Assembly (NCBI RefSeq): GCF_027158205.1
Contig: NZ_JAPVLU010000002.1
Coordinates: 1-64,000 of the forward strand
DNA: 64,000 nt
DNA from: Streptomyces sp. H39-S7
GTDB taxonomy: Bacteria; Actinomycetota; Actinomycetes; Streptomycetales; Streptomycetaceae
Direction of reading: 5' to 3'
The position numbers and the translations under genes were made by a program. Under the pieces are notes generated by a model. It searched no databases. It was not told the DNA's origin and saw nothing but the letters and a program-made list of their open reading frames with translations. This document shows positions 52,201 through 60,472 of this stretch, piece after piece. Every line of letters begins with the position of its first letter. Positions within the stretch are counted from its first letter, which is position 1.

Positions 52201-52235
52201 TCGGCCGGCGCATCGGTGCGGAGAAAGGGCAGGCC

Positions 52236-52835
52236 ATGGCACGCAGCACGACCACGAAGGCGACCGCAGTTCCTGAGCGGCTGCTCGCCGAGGCCACCCG
52301 CCTCTTCGCCGAGCGCGGGTACGACCGCACCTCGGTGCAGGAGATCGTCGAGGCGGCCGGGGTGACGAAGGGAGCGCTGTACCACTACTTCGGCTCCAAG
52401 GACGACCTGCTGCACGAGATCTACGGCCGCGTCCTGAGCCTGCAGACCGAGCGCCTCGACTCCATCGCCGCCCAGGAAGCCCCGGTCTCCACCCGGCTGG
52501 CCGAGGCCGCCGCCGACGTCGTCGTCACCAGCATCGAGAACCTGGACGACACCAAGATCTTCTTCCGGTCCATGCACCAGCTGAGCCCGGAGAAGCAGAA
52601 GGCGGTACGCGCCGAGCGCCGCCGCTACCACGAGAAGTTCCGGGCCCTGATCGAGGAGGGCCAGCGCGAGGGGATCTTCCGCGTCGAGCTGCGGCCCGAC
52701 CTCGTCGTCGACTACTTCTTCGGCTCGGTGCACCACCTCGGCACCTGGTACCGCGCGGACGGCCCGCTGTCCGCCACGACGGTCGCCGAGGACTTCGCAG
52801 ACATGCTGCTGCACTCGGTGCGGCAGCCCCGATAA
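52236..52835 (+). CDS. TetR family regulator of fatty-acid metabolism type
   Basis: A 199-residue TetR protein. The HTH is at about 14-60 (RLLAEATRLFAERGYDRTSVQEIVEAAGVTKGALYHYFGSKDDLL). The C-terminal domain, with FFRSMHQLSPEKQKAVRAERRRYHEKFRALIEEGQREGIFR, resembles FadR/KstR2-type acyl-CoA sensors. It lies 55 bases downstream of the acyl-CoA synthetase and 15 bases upstream of the quinone reductase gene, so it can be transcribed with either. Related CATACCG-type palindromes at 32445 and 60473 suggest wider targets. Confidence 0.88.
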   Translation: MARSTTTKATAVPERLLAEATRLFAERGYDRTSVQEIVEAAGVTKGALYHYFGSKDDLLHEIYGRVLSLQTERLDSIAAQEAPVSTRLAEAAADVVVTSIENLDDTKIFFRSMHQLSPEKQKAVRAERRRYHEKFRALIEEGQREGIFRVELRPDLVVDYFFGSVHHLGTWYRADGPLSATTVAEDFADMLLHSVRQPR

Positions 52836-52850
52836 CCCTGGAGGTACCTG

Positions 52851-53837
52851 GTGAAGGCATGGCGCGTGCACGAGAACGGGGAGCCGCGCGAGGCGATGCG
52901 TCTCGACGAGGTACCGGACCCGCAGCCCGGCCCCGGTGAGGTGCTGGTGCGGGTACGCGCCGCGAACATCAACTTCCCCGACGCCCTGCTGTGCCGCGGC
53001 CAGTACCAGATCCGCCCGCCGCTGCCGTTCACCCCGGGCGTCGAGCTGTGCGGCGAGGTCCTCGCCCTCGGCGAGGGGGTGACGGGCCTCGACATCGGTG
53101 CCCGGATCATCTCCCCGGCCTCCCTGCCGCACGGCGCGTTCGCGGAACTGGCCGTCATCAGCGCCGCGTCGGCACTGCCGGCCCCCGAGGCCCTCGACGA
53201 CGCCGAGGCCGCGGCCCTGCACATCGGCTACCAGACCGGCCTGTTCGGCCTCCACCGCCGGGCCGCCCTCCAGCCCGGGGAGACCCTCCTGGTGCATGCC
53301 GCCGCGGGCGGCGTCGGCAGCGCCGCCATCCAGCTCGGCAAGGCCGCGGGCGCCACCGTCATCGGCGTCACCGGCGGCCCCGACAAGGCGAAGGTCGCCC
53401 GCGACCTCGGCGCCGACATCGTCGTCGACCGCTACAGCGAGGACTTCGTGGCCGTCGTCAAGGAGGCCACCAACGGCCGGGGCGCGAACGTCGTCTACGA
53501 CCCGGTCGGCGGCGACGCCTACACGAAGTCGACCAAGTGCATCGCCTTCGAGGGCCGCATCGTCATCGTCGGCTTCACCAGCGGCACGGTCCCGACCCCC
53601 GGCCTCAACCACGCCCTCGTCAAGAACTACTCGATCCTCGGCCTGCACTGGGGCCTCTACAACACCAAGGACCCCCAAGCGGTCCTCCAGGCCCACGAAA
53701 CCCTCACCCGCCTCGCCGCCGAGGGAAGCATCAAGCCCCACATCAGCGAACGCGTCCCCCTCACCGAAGCGGCGGAAGCCGTCCAGCGGGTGGCGGACGG
53801 CAAGACGACGGGCCGCGTGGTCGTCGTCAACGCCTGA
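52851..53837 (+). CDS. NADPH:quinone oxidoreductase family protein
   Basis: A 328-residue medium-chain reductase without zinc sites, of the quinone oxidoreductase / enoyl reductase type. NINFPDALLCRGQY and TPGVELCGEV form the catalytic half. The nucleotide-binding motif LLVHAAAGGVGSAAIQLGKAAGA (about 143-165) uses the AxxGxxG form that prefers NADPH. The C-terminus ends GRVVVVNA. Start GTG follows GGAGG. It is the last gene of the TetR transcript before a very strong terminator. The electron acceptor, quinone or enone, is not defined. Confidence 0.9.
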   Translation: MKAWRVHENGEPREAMRLDEVPDPQPGPGEVLVRVRAANINFPDALLCRGQYQIRPPLPFTPGVELCGEVLALGEGVTGLDIGARIISPASLPHGAFAELAVISAASALPAPEALDDAEAAALHIGYQTGLFGLHRRAALQPGETLLVHAAAGGVGSAAIQLGKAAGATVIGVTGGPDKAKVARDLGADIVVDRYSEDFVAVVKEATNGRGANVVYDPVGGDAYTKSTKCIAFEGRIVIVGFTSGTVPTPGLNHALVKNYSILGLHWGLYNTKDPQAVLQAHETLTRLAAEGSIKPHISERVPLTEAAEAVQRVADGKTTGRVVVVNA

Positions 53838-53846
53838 TGACCCGAC

Positions 53847-53889
53847 CGTCCGCCGAGGTCCCGCCCCACGGGCGGGACCTCGGCGGACG
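53847..53889. terminator. Very strong hairpin terminator
   Basis: A perfect 19-bp stem (53847-53865 and 53871-53889) with a 5-base loop between the quinone reductase and the convergent pterin dehydratase gene. Confidence 0.88.
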
Positions 53890-53897
53890 CCCGGGGT

Positions 53898-54197
53898 CTA
53901 CCGGGCGCCGTGACCGGCCGCCGCGGCCTCGATGCGACGCGCAAGCTCGATGTCGTGTTCCGCGACATATCCGCCAAGGTCGCTCGAACTGAACGACACC
54001 CGCACGGTCCGGTAGCCGAGCGTCGCGTCCGAGTGGTGGCCCAGCTCGTCCTGAATAGCGGCGATGTGCACGATGAACGCGGCGCCCTGGATGTGCGGAA
54101 TCGAGTACGAGCGCTCCACCTTGCGGCCGTCGGTCGTCCAGCCCGCCAAGTCCTTGATGCGTTCCTGGATCTCCTCCGTCCACAGCGCTTCAGCCAC
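53898..54197 (-). CDS. Pterin-4a-carbinolamine dehydratase (PCD/DCoH)
   Basis: A 99-residue PCD, which dehydrates 4a-hydroxytetrahydrobiopterin during recycling of the aromatic amino acid hydroxylase cofactor. The active-site signature is PHIQGAAFIVHIAAIQDELGHHSDATLGYRTVRVSF, with a paired His motif and Asp. GTG 54197 is preferred to TTG 54203 because GGGAGG is eight bases upstream. It ends within 10 bases of a terminator. In organisms lacking phenylalanine hydroxylase, PCD may act in other pterin chemistry. Confidence 0.9.
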   Translation of the reverse strand: MAEALWTEEIQERIKDLAGWTTDGRKVERSYSIPHIQGAAFIVHIAAIQDELGHHSDATLGYRTVRVSFSSSDLGGYVAEHDIELARRIEAAAAGHGAR

Positions 54198-54359
54198 GGT
54201 CAATTCCTCCCACCGACTGGTGCCAGCACCTCAGCCAGGTCCCGGCCAATCGAGGCAGCTTGTCCCGCGGCGCAATTTGTGACGCACCCTGGGGCGGCGC
54301 CGCAGGTGGCTTCGTACGTGGCCGCGATGTCGTCGATCCGGCTCGTGCGGCCGGTCCTT

Positions 54360-54911
54360 TCAAACGAGTTTGGTCAGTACAGCCTGATACTGCCGTGCCT
54401 GCGTCGGGATCAGGTGACTGGACGCGCGGATCACGTATTGGCCGGACCGGTAGAGGTAGTCGGGGGTGATGAGTCCGCCGACGGCCTGCGACAGCCTGTC
54501 GATGTTGTCGGCCCACGCTTTCGCGTCGGCCTCGTTGGCGAAGACCTCGACGGTCCCGCCGTAGGCGATTGCGTCGGACCGGCCACGGTCGTCCTTCTTC
54601 GCCTCCGCGCGATTGATCCGTGAATCCGCGAAAGCGGTCTTGCTCACGTACTGGTGTGGCCGGCCCATTGCGTGGTTCGGGTCGGTCGTCTCGTTGTAGA
54701 CGACGAGCGTCCTCACGCTCGGCACGGCCTTGATCAGTGCCGTCGTGACCTGCTCGGCCGTCTGCGGGCCGGCCGACTTCTCGGCACCAGGCGCCTGCTG
54801 GCCTGTGGTCGTGCTGACCGGGTGATTCGGCTCGCCGGTGCTCGGCGAACTGCACCCGGCAAGAACGCTGGCTGTGAGTACGGCAGAGACAGCGATGGCG
54901 ATACTGCGCAC
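54360..54911 (-). CDS. Putative lipoprotein
   Basis: A 183-residue exported protein. The signal peptide ends in the lipobox LAGC (Cys at about 20), so it is lipid-anchored on the outer side of the membrane. A Ser/Thr/Pro/Gly spacer (about 21-55) precedes one compact domain of unknown family, containing TALIKAVPSVRTLVVYNETTDPN and GTVEVFANEADAKAWADNIDRL. GTG 54911 follows GGGGGAA. No partner gene is evident. Function unknown. Confidence 0.72.
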   Translation of the reverse strand: MRSIAIAVSAVLTASVLAGCSSPSTGEPNHPVSTTTGQQAPGAEKSAGPQTAEQVTTALIKAVPSVRTLVVYNETTDPNHAMGRPHQYVSKTAFADSRINRAEAKKDDRGRSDAIAYGGTVEVFANEADAKAWADNIDRLSQAVGGLITPDYLYRSGQYVIRASSHLIPTQARQYQAVLTKLV

Positions 54912-54988
54912 GGTTCCCCCACGGTTGGTGAGCACCTCACGCTATCGACGAGGCGAGCACCCGGCGGCTCATTGGTCGGACCGTGACA

Positions 54989-55435
54989 TCACTTCCCCCA
55001 CCGGTAGAACACCTTTCCGTCTCGGGGTTCCGCACCGAACGCGGCGTAGAACTCTAGGGCAGGCGGGTTGTCCCGGTCGGCCGTCCACTCGACCCGGGTG
55101 CAGCCGGACTCGTCGGCAGCCTCACGTAGCTTGGCCATGAACGCACCAGCCACACCACGGCGGCGGGCCGTCTCCCGGACGTACAACTCCTTCAGATAGA
55201 GCGACGCATCAGCGCCGGCCGCAGGCCACAGGAACGAGTAGCTGGCCAGGCCGACGACATCGCCGCCATCGCGCGCGAGCAGAACCGTAGCCATGGGCTG
55301 CGCGCTGAACAGCGCCGCGTGAATCTGTCCGATGTCGCCGGGTACTGCCTCGCCGCCGTAGTACGCCTCGATCTCACCGAGGAGTTCGGAGATCGTCTCG
55401 GCGTCAGCTGCGGTCGCCCGCTCGATGGTCACCAT
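54989..55435 (-). CDS. GNAT family N-acetyltransferase
   Basis: A 148-residue acetyltransferase. The acetyl-CoA-binding motif A is LYLKELYVRETARRRGVAGAFMAKLREAA (about 80-108), with the R-R-x-G-V-A/G core, and the later WTADRDNPPALEFYAAFGAEP segment is the usual C-terminal motif. The ATG at 55435 has AGAGGG nine bases before it; a GTG at 55453 overlaps the stop of the upstream XRE gene by four bases and is the alternative. Co-transcribed with the XRE gene. Acceptor unknown; small amines or antibiotics are possible. Confidence 0.87.
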   Translation of the reverse strand: MVTIERATAADAETISELLGEIEAYYGGEAVPGDIGQIHAALFSAQPMATVLLARDGGDVVGLASYSFLWPAAGADASLYLKELYVRETARRRGVAGAFMAKLREAADESGCTRVEWTADRDNPPALEFYAAFGAEPRDGKVFYRWGK

Positions 55436-55449
55436 GTCAGCTGTCCCTC

Positions 55450-56610
55450 TCACCGGGGGGGCAGCGCCAACGCCTCGCGCAGCGCCCGTACTTCCCGTGC
55501 CTCGGGAACACTAGTTGCCAGCTCCCGGGCGCGGTAGATGATCAGCGCGGAGCGGTGGTCCACGGGCAGGGTCACGATGGTGTCGGTCGCCAGGACGGCG
55601 GCCCCCGCGGGGTCTCCAGCGGCTGCGAGGCACACGGCCTGATCAAGGTGGACGAGCGCGCGGTCCGTGTGGTCGCCGAGGGGGTACAGCTCCAGCGCGC
55701 GGGCCTGCTGCTCACCGGCACGTGATGTCTCCCGCAAGTGGGTCCAGGCGTTGCCGCTGTGGAACCGGAACTGCGACTCGCTGTACCCGAAGGCGCTACC
55801 GATCCGGTGGGCCGGATCGAGCCGACCGAGCGCGGTCTCCGCTGCTGCAAGCCCCGCGCAGGCTTCCTTTCGGCGGCCGAGCAGTGCGTGAGCGCGGGCC
55901 TCCAGCGGAGCCGCGAGGGCGGGCCCGACGCACGGCAGGCCGCCTGCGAGCTGCTGCGCGCGACACGCCAGCTCGACGGCACCCTCCATGTCACCGCCGT
56001 AGTAGTGCTGGTACGCCTCTTGCGCGTACATCCATGACAGGGCCTCCCGGTCCTCCACCGCCGCCGCGGCGGCCCGGCCGGTGCGCCACCAGTCGCGGCT
56101 CGAAGCGTCGCCGAGCTTGAGCAGGGTGAGGGCCATCAGCCCGGACATGTGCGCCACGGCCAGCGTGAGCCGACGCCGGACGTGAACGGAATGGCGGTGC
56201 CCGAGGAGCCTTTGCAAGTCGGCGAAATCGCTGAGCAGCTCGGGTAACAGTTCGCCCTCGGGCCGGAACCGTGTCGCCCGCCCGTGCCGCGCGACGGTGT
56301 ACTCCCACTCGTTGAGGCCCGCGTCCGTCATGGGTCCTGCGGCGAGAGCGTCGGACAACCCACGTTGCAGGGCCGCGGCTTGGGCGAGGACGGGCATGTC
56401 CGCGCGGACAGCGGCGAGGGCGATCAATTCGCCGTGCGCGTCGAGGGCCGTGTCGAGGGCGACGGCGATGGCCTCCGTCGGACGGCGCCGACCGGTCTCC
56501 AGATCGGCCACGTAGGACTTCCCGCAGGTGGCAAGCTGTGCGACATCCCGTAAAGAGTGGCTGCCGCGCAGCCGACGGAGTGCCTGCCCGAACGTCTCTT
56601 CGTTCATCAT
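55450..56610 (-). CDS. XRE-family regulator with TPR-like sensor, contains a TTA codon
   Basis: A 386-residue regulator. A Cro/CI-type helix-turn-helix occupies residues about 7-60 (TFGQALRRLRGSHSLRDVAQLATCGKSYVADLETGRRRPTEAIAVALD). The rest, about 70-380, is helical and Ala/Leu-rich and resembles a tetratricopeptide fold, as in Streptomyces regulators that sense small signals or peptides. Leu21 or so in HSLRDV is encoded by TTA (56551-56553), so translation should depend on the bldA tRNA and be limited to late growth. Four GTCCGC/GCGGAC half-sites lie just upstream. It overlaps the GNAT gene and is divergent from a Zn-ribbon gene. Confidence 0.85.
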   Translation of the reverse strand: MMNEETFGQALRRLRGSHSLRDVAQLATCGKSYVADLETGRRRPTEAIAVALDTALDAHGELIALAAVRADMPVLAQAAALQRGLSDALAAGPMTDAGLNEWEYTVARHGRATRFRPEGELLPELLSDFADLQRLLGHRHSVHVRRRLTLAVAHMSGLMALTLLKLGDASSRDWWRTGRAAAAAVEDREALSWMYAQEAYQHYYGGDMEGAVELACRAQQLAGGLPCVGPALAAPLEARAHALLGRRKEACAGLAAAETALGRLDPAHRIGSAFGYSESQFRFHSGNAWTHLRETSRAGEQQARALELYPLGDHTDRALVHLDQAVCLAAAGDPAGAAVLATDTIVTLPVDHRSALIIYRARELATSVPEAREVRALREALALPPR

Positions 56611-56620
56611 CGCCCTCGGT

Positions 56621-56657
56621 GTCCGCAGTGTCCGCAGGGGTGCGGACGGCAGCGGAC
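56621..56657. promoter_or_regulatory. Four half-site operator upstream of the XRE gene
   Basis: GTCCGC at 56621 and 56630, then GCGGAC at 56642 and 56652: two direct copies facing two inverted copies, starting 11 bases upstream of the XRE start codon. Candidate autoregulatory operator. Confidence 0.55.
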
Positions 56658-56736
56658 GCGCATCTCCTAGGCCCTGCCGTCCGTGAACGTCACGCTACTC
56701 CCATAAGCCGATCACTCATGGTGACAGGGAGAAGTC

Positions 56737-57165
56737 GTGGGCACGGAACACATCGAGCAGCCGCCGGCGATCGACCCGGAACGGCTGGCGATCAACCAGT
56801 TGCAGGGATTGAACTGCGCGCTCTGCAGGGCGCGTCTCCGCCGTGCCCGGTTGCTCGGATCGTTCCCGATGGGTACGGGCGTGCACGCCGACCACGTCGA
56901 GCTGTACGCGTGCGAGCCGTCCTGCGAGGCGAGCGTCGTCGCCGAGCCGCACGCGTGGTGTCACTACTGCCACGACGCGATCCTCACCCCGGCGGCCGTA
57001 CCCATCGGGCTCCGGCCTGGAGCCTCTGGACCCGGCCGGCTCCTCTACGCGGACGGCAAGTGCCGTGTCGCGTACCGGGTGATCCCACTGGATCAGCACC
57101 CCGACGGCACCGACGGCCGCCCCCGCTACCGCGACCGCCAACCGTTCGCCCCGCGCTCGCGCTGA
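56737..57165 (+). CDS. Hypothetical Zn-ribbon-like protein
   Basis: A 142-residue soluble protein with a probable zinc site: CALC (about 27-30), CEPSC (about 60-64) and CHYC (about 77-80) provide three Cys pairs. The rest is hydrophilic and Arg/Pro-rich near the C-terminus. GGGAGAA precedes GTG 56737. It is divergent from the XRE regulator and probably controlled by it. I do not recognise the family. A second small Cys-pair protein lies 460 bases downstream, and the decayed gene between them may once have belonged to the same operon. Confidence 0.65.
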   Translation: MGTEHIEQPPAIDPERLAINQLQGLNCALCRARLRRARLLGSFPMGTGVHADHVELYACEPSCEASVVAEPHAWCHYCHDAILTPAAVPIGLRPGASGPGRLLYADGKCRVAYRVIPLDQHPDGTDGRPRYRDRQPFAPRSR

Positions 57166-57189
57166 TTCTGCGCCGTCGAGCGCCACACA

Positions 57190-57625
57190 CCCAGCTGCTG
57201 TCCGCCCCGTCGTCATTGATCCCCTGGAGCGTCACCGGTGGACGGCGGTCGGTTTCACCGACGAGCAGCTTGCCCACGTCACTGAACGCCTGGACCTGCA
57301 GACCGAGCTGACGGACGGACAGGTGCTGTTCATCCCCGCGGATGGGTCCACCACGGCTGCACCACGGACCAACGCTCCCTGCACATCACCCTCGGCGTGC
57401 AGCTCCTGACCCCGCTTCTGGCTCGTCCAGTAGCTCCTCGCGCACGTGACCTCAGATCCGTACCTTCGTGCGGCACTCCCTCCGGACCTGTCGAACACCG
57501 ACATAGCGGCACTGATCGCCCAGACTGGCCAGGGGCTCGCTGACCGGTTCGCTGCTCTGGACCCGCACGCGCCGGCCGGAGCCGTCCGGACCGCTCAACA
57601 ACTCGGCGTCCTCGGAGTGAAGTAG
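57190..57625 (+). pseudogene. Cupin/JmjC-like gene remnant with two frameshifts
   Basis: Translating in pieces recovers one protein. The first frame reads HRWTAVGFTDEQLAHVTERLDL then LTDGQVLFIPAD. After a one-base loss near 57341 the next frame gives VHHGCTTDQRSLHITLGVQLLT; restoring one G yields PAGWVHH, a typical metal-binding cupin motif. A second shift near 57425-57434 returns to the first frame with LLAHVTSDPYLRAALPPDL and a normal end at TAG 57623. The N-terminal part of such a protein is missing. It was probably an Fe(II)/2-oxoglutarate hydroxylase. Its stop overlaps the start of the next gene by one base, a sign of former translational coupling. Confidence 0.7.
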
Positions 57626-57873
57626 TGACGGACCGGCCAGCATCAGGCGGAAAGCACCGCCGCCCGTGCTCCTTCTGCGCGGTGCACCCCGCCGACCTTC
57701 GTGACCTGGAGACCGGGAAGGACTGGTGCCTCGGCTGCGCGAAATCCCTCATCCTCGCCGGTGATGCCGTCACCCATTACGAGGAATTCGACGAAGGCGA
57801 CCGCTACAGGAACCTGCTCGCCGAGCACGGCGCAGGGTTGTTCACCCGCTTCCGGTCCTCCGATGACGGCTGA
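57625..57873 (+). CDS. Small four-cysteine protein
   Basis: An 82-residue protein with CSFC (about 15-18) and CLGC (about 35-38), spaced for a single zinc ribbon, followed by an acidic, aromatic helix region (THYEEFDEGDRYRNLLAEHG). GTG 57625 overlaps the TAG of the decayed cupin gene, so it was probably translated by coupling and may now be poorly expressed. No family recognised. Confidence 0.6.
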   Translation: MTDRPASGGKHRRPCSFCAVHPADLRDLETGKDWCLGCAKSLILAGDAVTHYEEFDEGDRYRNLLAEHGAGLFTRFRSSDDG

Positions 57874-57942
57874 CAACCCAAGGCCCTCCGCAAGGCGCGG
57901 GGGAGCAGCTCAGGACGGGCAAGCCGGGCGGTCTGAACGCGA

Positions 57943-58048
57943 GGGGCCGGGGTCGCAGGCGTGGGGGTTCGAAATGCTGCCGTGTATTTGAGGGCCGCCA
58001 GGCCCTAAATATACGATTTCGAACCTCCGCGCCGGAGAGCCCGGCCCC
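57943..58048. repeat. Complex palindromic intergenic repeat, copy 2 (inverted)
   Basis: A 106-bp nested inverted repeat. Outer arms are GGGGCCGGG (57943-57951) and CCCGGCCCC (58040-58048), inner arms TTCGAAAT (57968-57975) and ATTTCGAA (58016-58023), and the centre GGGCC-gcca-GGCCC (57992-58005). Its reverse complement aligns with copy 1, sharing tattta before the centre and cggcagc before the right inner arm. Confidence 0.85.
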
Positions 58049-58164
58049 GCCCCGCGACGGGGCCGCACCCTGTTCACGACCGTGGCCGCGCAACGCACCA
58101 CGACGCCGCCGCACCAGGCAACGGCCCGAGCACGGCGCCGCACCAGGCGACGGCGCCGCCAGGG

Positions 58165-59379
58165 CTACACGTACTTCTTCAGCTCACGGCGCGCCAGCGA
58201 CCGCTTGTGCACCTCGTCCGGCCCGTCCGCCAGCCGCAACGTCCGCGCCCCCGCCCAAAGCTGCGCCAGCGGGAAGTCCTGGCTCACGCCACCGGCGCCA
58301 TGCACCTGGATCGCCCGGTCGATGATCTTGACCACCGCGGCCGGCGTAGCGATCTTGATCGACTGGATCTCCGTGTGCGCCCCCCGGTTGCCCACCGTGT
58401 CCATCAGCCACGCCGTCTTCAGCACCAGCAGCCGCAGCAGCTCGATCTCGACCCGCGCCTCCGCGATCCACTCCTGGACGACCCCCTGCTCGGCGATCGG
58501 CTTGCCGAACGCCACCCGGTCCGTCGCCCGCCGGCACATCAGCTCGACGGCCCGCTCCGCCATCCCGATCAGCCGCATGCAGTGGTGGATCCGGCCGGGG
58601 CCGAGCCGGGCCTGGGCGATGGCGAAGCCGCCGCCCTCCTCGCCGATCAGGTTCTCGGCCGGCACCCGCACGTCGGTGAAGACGACCTCGGCGTGGCCGC
58701 CGTGGTCGCCGTCGTCGTAGCCGAACACCCGCATGCCGCGCCGTACGTCGACCCCGGGGGTGTCCCGGGGTACGAGGATCTGGCTCTGCTGGCGGTGCCG
58801 CTCCGCCGACGGGTCGCTCTTGCCCATCACGATCATGATGGCGCACTTGGGGTTCATCGCCCCGGAGATGTACCACTTGCGGCCGTTGACGACGTACGAG
58901 TCACCGTCGCGCTCGATACGGGTCTCGATGTTGGTCGCGTCCGAGGAGGCGACGTCGGGTTCCGTCATCGCGAACGCCGAGCGGATCTCACCGGCGAGCA
59001 GCGGCTCCAGCCACTGCTTGCGCTGCTGCTCGGTGCCGAACTCGCTCAGCACCTCCATGTTCCCGGTGTCGGGCGCGGCACAGTTCAGCGCCGGCGGCGC
59101 CAGGTGCGGGCTGCGGCCGGTGATCTCGGCCAGCGGCGCGTACTGCAGGTTCGTCAGCCCCGCTCCCCGCTCGCCGGGCAGGAAGAGGTTCCACAGGCCC
59201 TGCCGCTTGGCCTCCGCCTTCAGCTCCTCCACGACGGGCGGCGCGGACCAGCGGGCGTCGCCCTCGGCCTGCTCGCGCTGGAGGGCGAAGACCGGCTCGG
59301 CCGGGTAGACGTGAGACTCCATGAACGCGGTGAGCCGCGTCCGCAGTTCCTCGGTACGGGCGTCGTAGGCGAAATCCAT
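58165..59379 (-). CDS. Acyl-CoA dehydrogenase, ACAD10/11-like
   Basis: A 404-residue acyl-CoA dehydrogenase. Conserved parts are [15 protein letters not shown] (about 138-152) for FAD contact, [22 protein letters not shown], and the C-terminal helices with [35 protein letters not shown] and [34 protein letters not shown]. The last segment, with DGPDEVH in place of YEGT, is the form seen in mammalian ACAD10/11 and their bacterial relatives, acting on long-chain or 4-hydroxy acyl-CoAs. It starts six bases after the phosphotransferase gene, so they form an operon. Confidence 0.92.
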   Translation of the reverse strand: MDFAYDARTEELRTRLTAFMESHVYPAEPVFALQREQAEGDARWSAPPVVEELKAEAKRQGLWNLFLPGERGAGLTNLQYAPLAEITGRSPHLAPPALNCAAPDTGNMEVLSEFGTEQQRKQWLEPLLAGEIRSAFAMTEPDVASSDATNIETRIERDGDSYVVNGRKWYISGAMNPKCAIMIVMGKSDPSAERHRQQSQILVPRDTPGVDVRRGMRVFGYDDGDHGGHAEVVFTDVRVPAENLIGEEGGGFAIAQARLGPGRIHHCMRLIGMAERAVELMCRRATDRVAFGKPIAEQGVVQEWIAEARVEIELLRLLVLKTAWLMDTVGNRGAHTEIQSIKIATPAAVVKIIDRAIQVHGAGGVSQDFPLAQLWAGARTLRLADGPDEVHKRSLARRELKKYV

Positions 59380-59385
59380 CAGTCC

Positions 59386-60423
59386 TCAGTCCTCCTGGGG
59401 CTGGAGCCGGAGCTTGAGCAGCCCGCGGTCGATGAAGGCGGGGACCAGGTCGCCGATCCGGTCGAAACCGGCCCCGACGGTCTGGCCCAGCGTGAAGCGG
59501 TAGTGGATGCCCTCGAGGATCACGGCGAGCTTGAAGTACGCGAAGGCCGTGTACCAGTCGATGGCGGAGGTGTCGCGGCCCGACCGCTCGGCGTACCGCT
59601 CGACCAGTTCCCGGGCGCTGGGGTGGCCGGGCGCGTCGCCGGTGGTGGACACGGGCACGTCCGGGACGGTCTCCTGCTCGCTGTACATCACCAGCAGGCC
59701 GAGGTCGGTGAGCGGGTCGCCCAGGGTCGACATCTCCCAGTCCAGGACGGCCAGGACCCGGTCGTCGCCGCCGACGAGAACGTTGTCGAGCCGGTAGTCG
59801 CCGTGCACGACGGTGGGCGCCGGCGAGGCGGGCAGCGCCTTGCCGAGGGCGGCGTGCAGGTCCGCGATCCCGGGCAGGTCCCGGCTGGTGGACGCCTCCA
59901 ACTGCTTGCCCCAGCGGCGCAACTGCCGCTCCAGGAAGCCCTCGGGGCGCCCGAAATCACCGAGGCCGACTGCTGCCGGATCCACCGCGTGCAGGTCCAC
60001 CAGGGTGTCGAGGAGGCCCAGCACGACCGCGCGGGTGCGTTCCGGGCCGAGCTCGGCGAGCTGCGCCGAGGTGCGGTACGGCGTGCCGTCCACGAAGTCC
60101 ATGACGTAGAACGGGGCGCCGAGCACCTCCGGGTCCTCGCACAGCAGCACCGTGCCGGGCACCGGGACCGCGGTGTCGCTCAGCGCGCTGATCACCCGGT
60201 GCTCACGCGTCATGTCGTGCGCGGTGGCCAGGACGTGCCCGAGCGGCGGACGCCGCACCACCCACCGCGAGACCCCGTCGGTGACGGCGTACGTCAGGTT
60301 CGACCGGCCGCCCTCGATCAGCCGGGCCCGCAGGGCGCCGCGCACCAGACCCGGGCGCTGCCGGTCCAGATACTCGCGCAGTCGACCGAGATCGAGCCCC
60401 GGTGGATTGTCCGTACCGCTCAT
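59386..60423 (-). CDS. Aminoglycoside-phosphotransferase-fold kinase (ACAD10/11 kinase-domain type)
   Basis: A 345-residue APH-fold kinase. The catalytic loop is VVHGDYRLDNVLV (about 218-230), and the metal-binding Asp is in LDWEMSTLGDPLTDLG (about 239-254). NLTYAV and WVVRRPP give the nucleotide-binding lobe. In animals this domain is fused to ACAD10/11 and phosphorylates 4-hydroxyacyl-CoA before the dehydrogenase-like domain eliminates phosphate. Here the two are separate but co-transcribed, so the same chemistry is likely. GAGGAG precedes the ATG. A TetR-type palindrome lies upstream at 60473. Confidence 0.9.
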   Translation of the reverse strand: MSGTDNPPGLDLGRLREYLDRQRPGLVRGALRARLIEGGRSNLTYAVTDGVSRWVVRRPPLGHVLATAHDMTREHRVISALSDTAVPVPGTVLLCEDPEVLGAPFYVMDFVDGTPYRTSAQLAELGPERTRAVVLGLLDTLVDLHAVDPAAVGLGDFGRPEGFLERQLRRWGKQLEASTSRDLPGIADLHAALGKALPASPAPTVVHGDYRLDNVLVGGDDRVLAVLDWEMSTLGDPLTDLGLLVMYSEQETVPDVPVSTTGDAPGHPSARELVERYAERSGRDTSAIDWYTAFAYFKLAVILEGIHYRFTLGQTVGAGFDRIGDLVPAFIDRGLLKLRLQPQED

Positions 60424-60472
60424 CGTCTGCTCCTCACCACCCGGCACACCTTGGTCCTGGCGTTCCTGCCAT

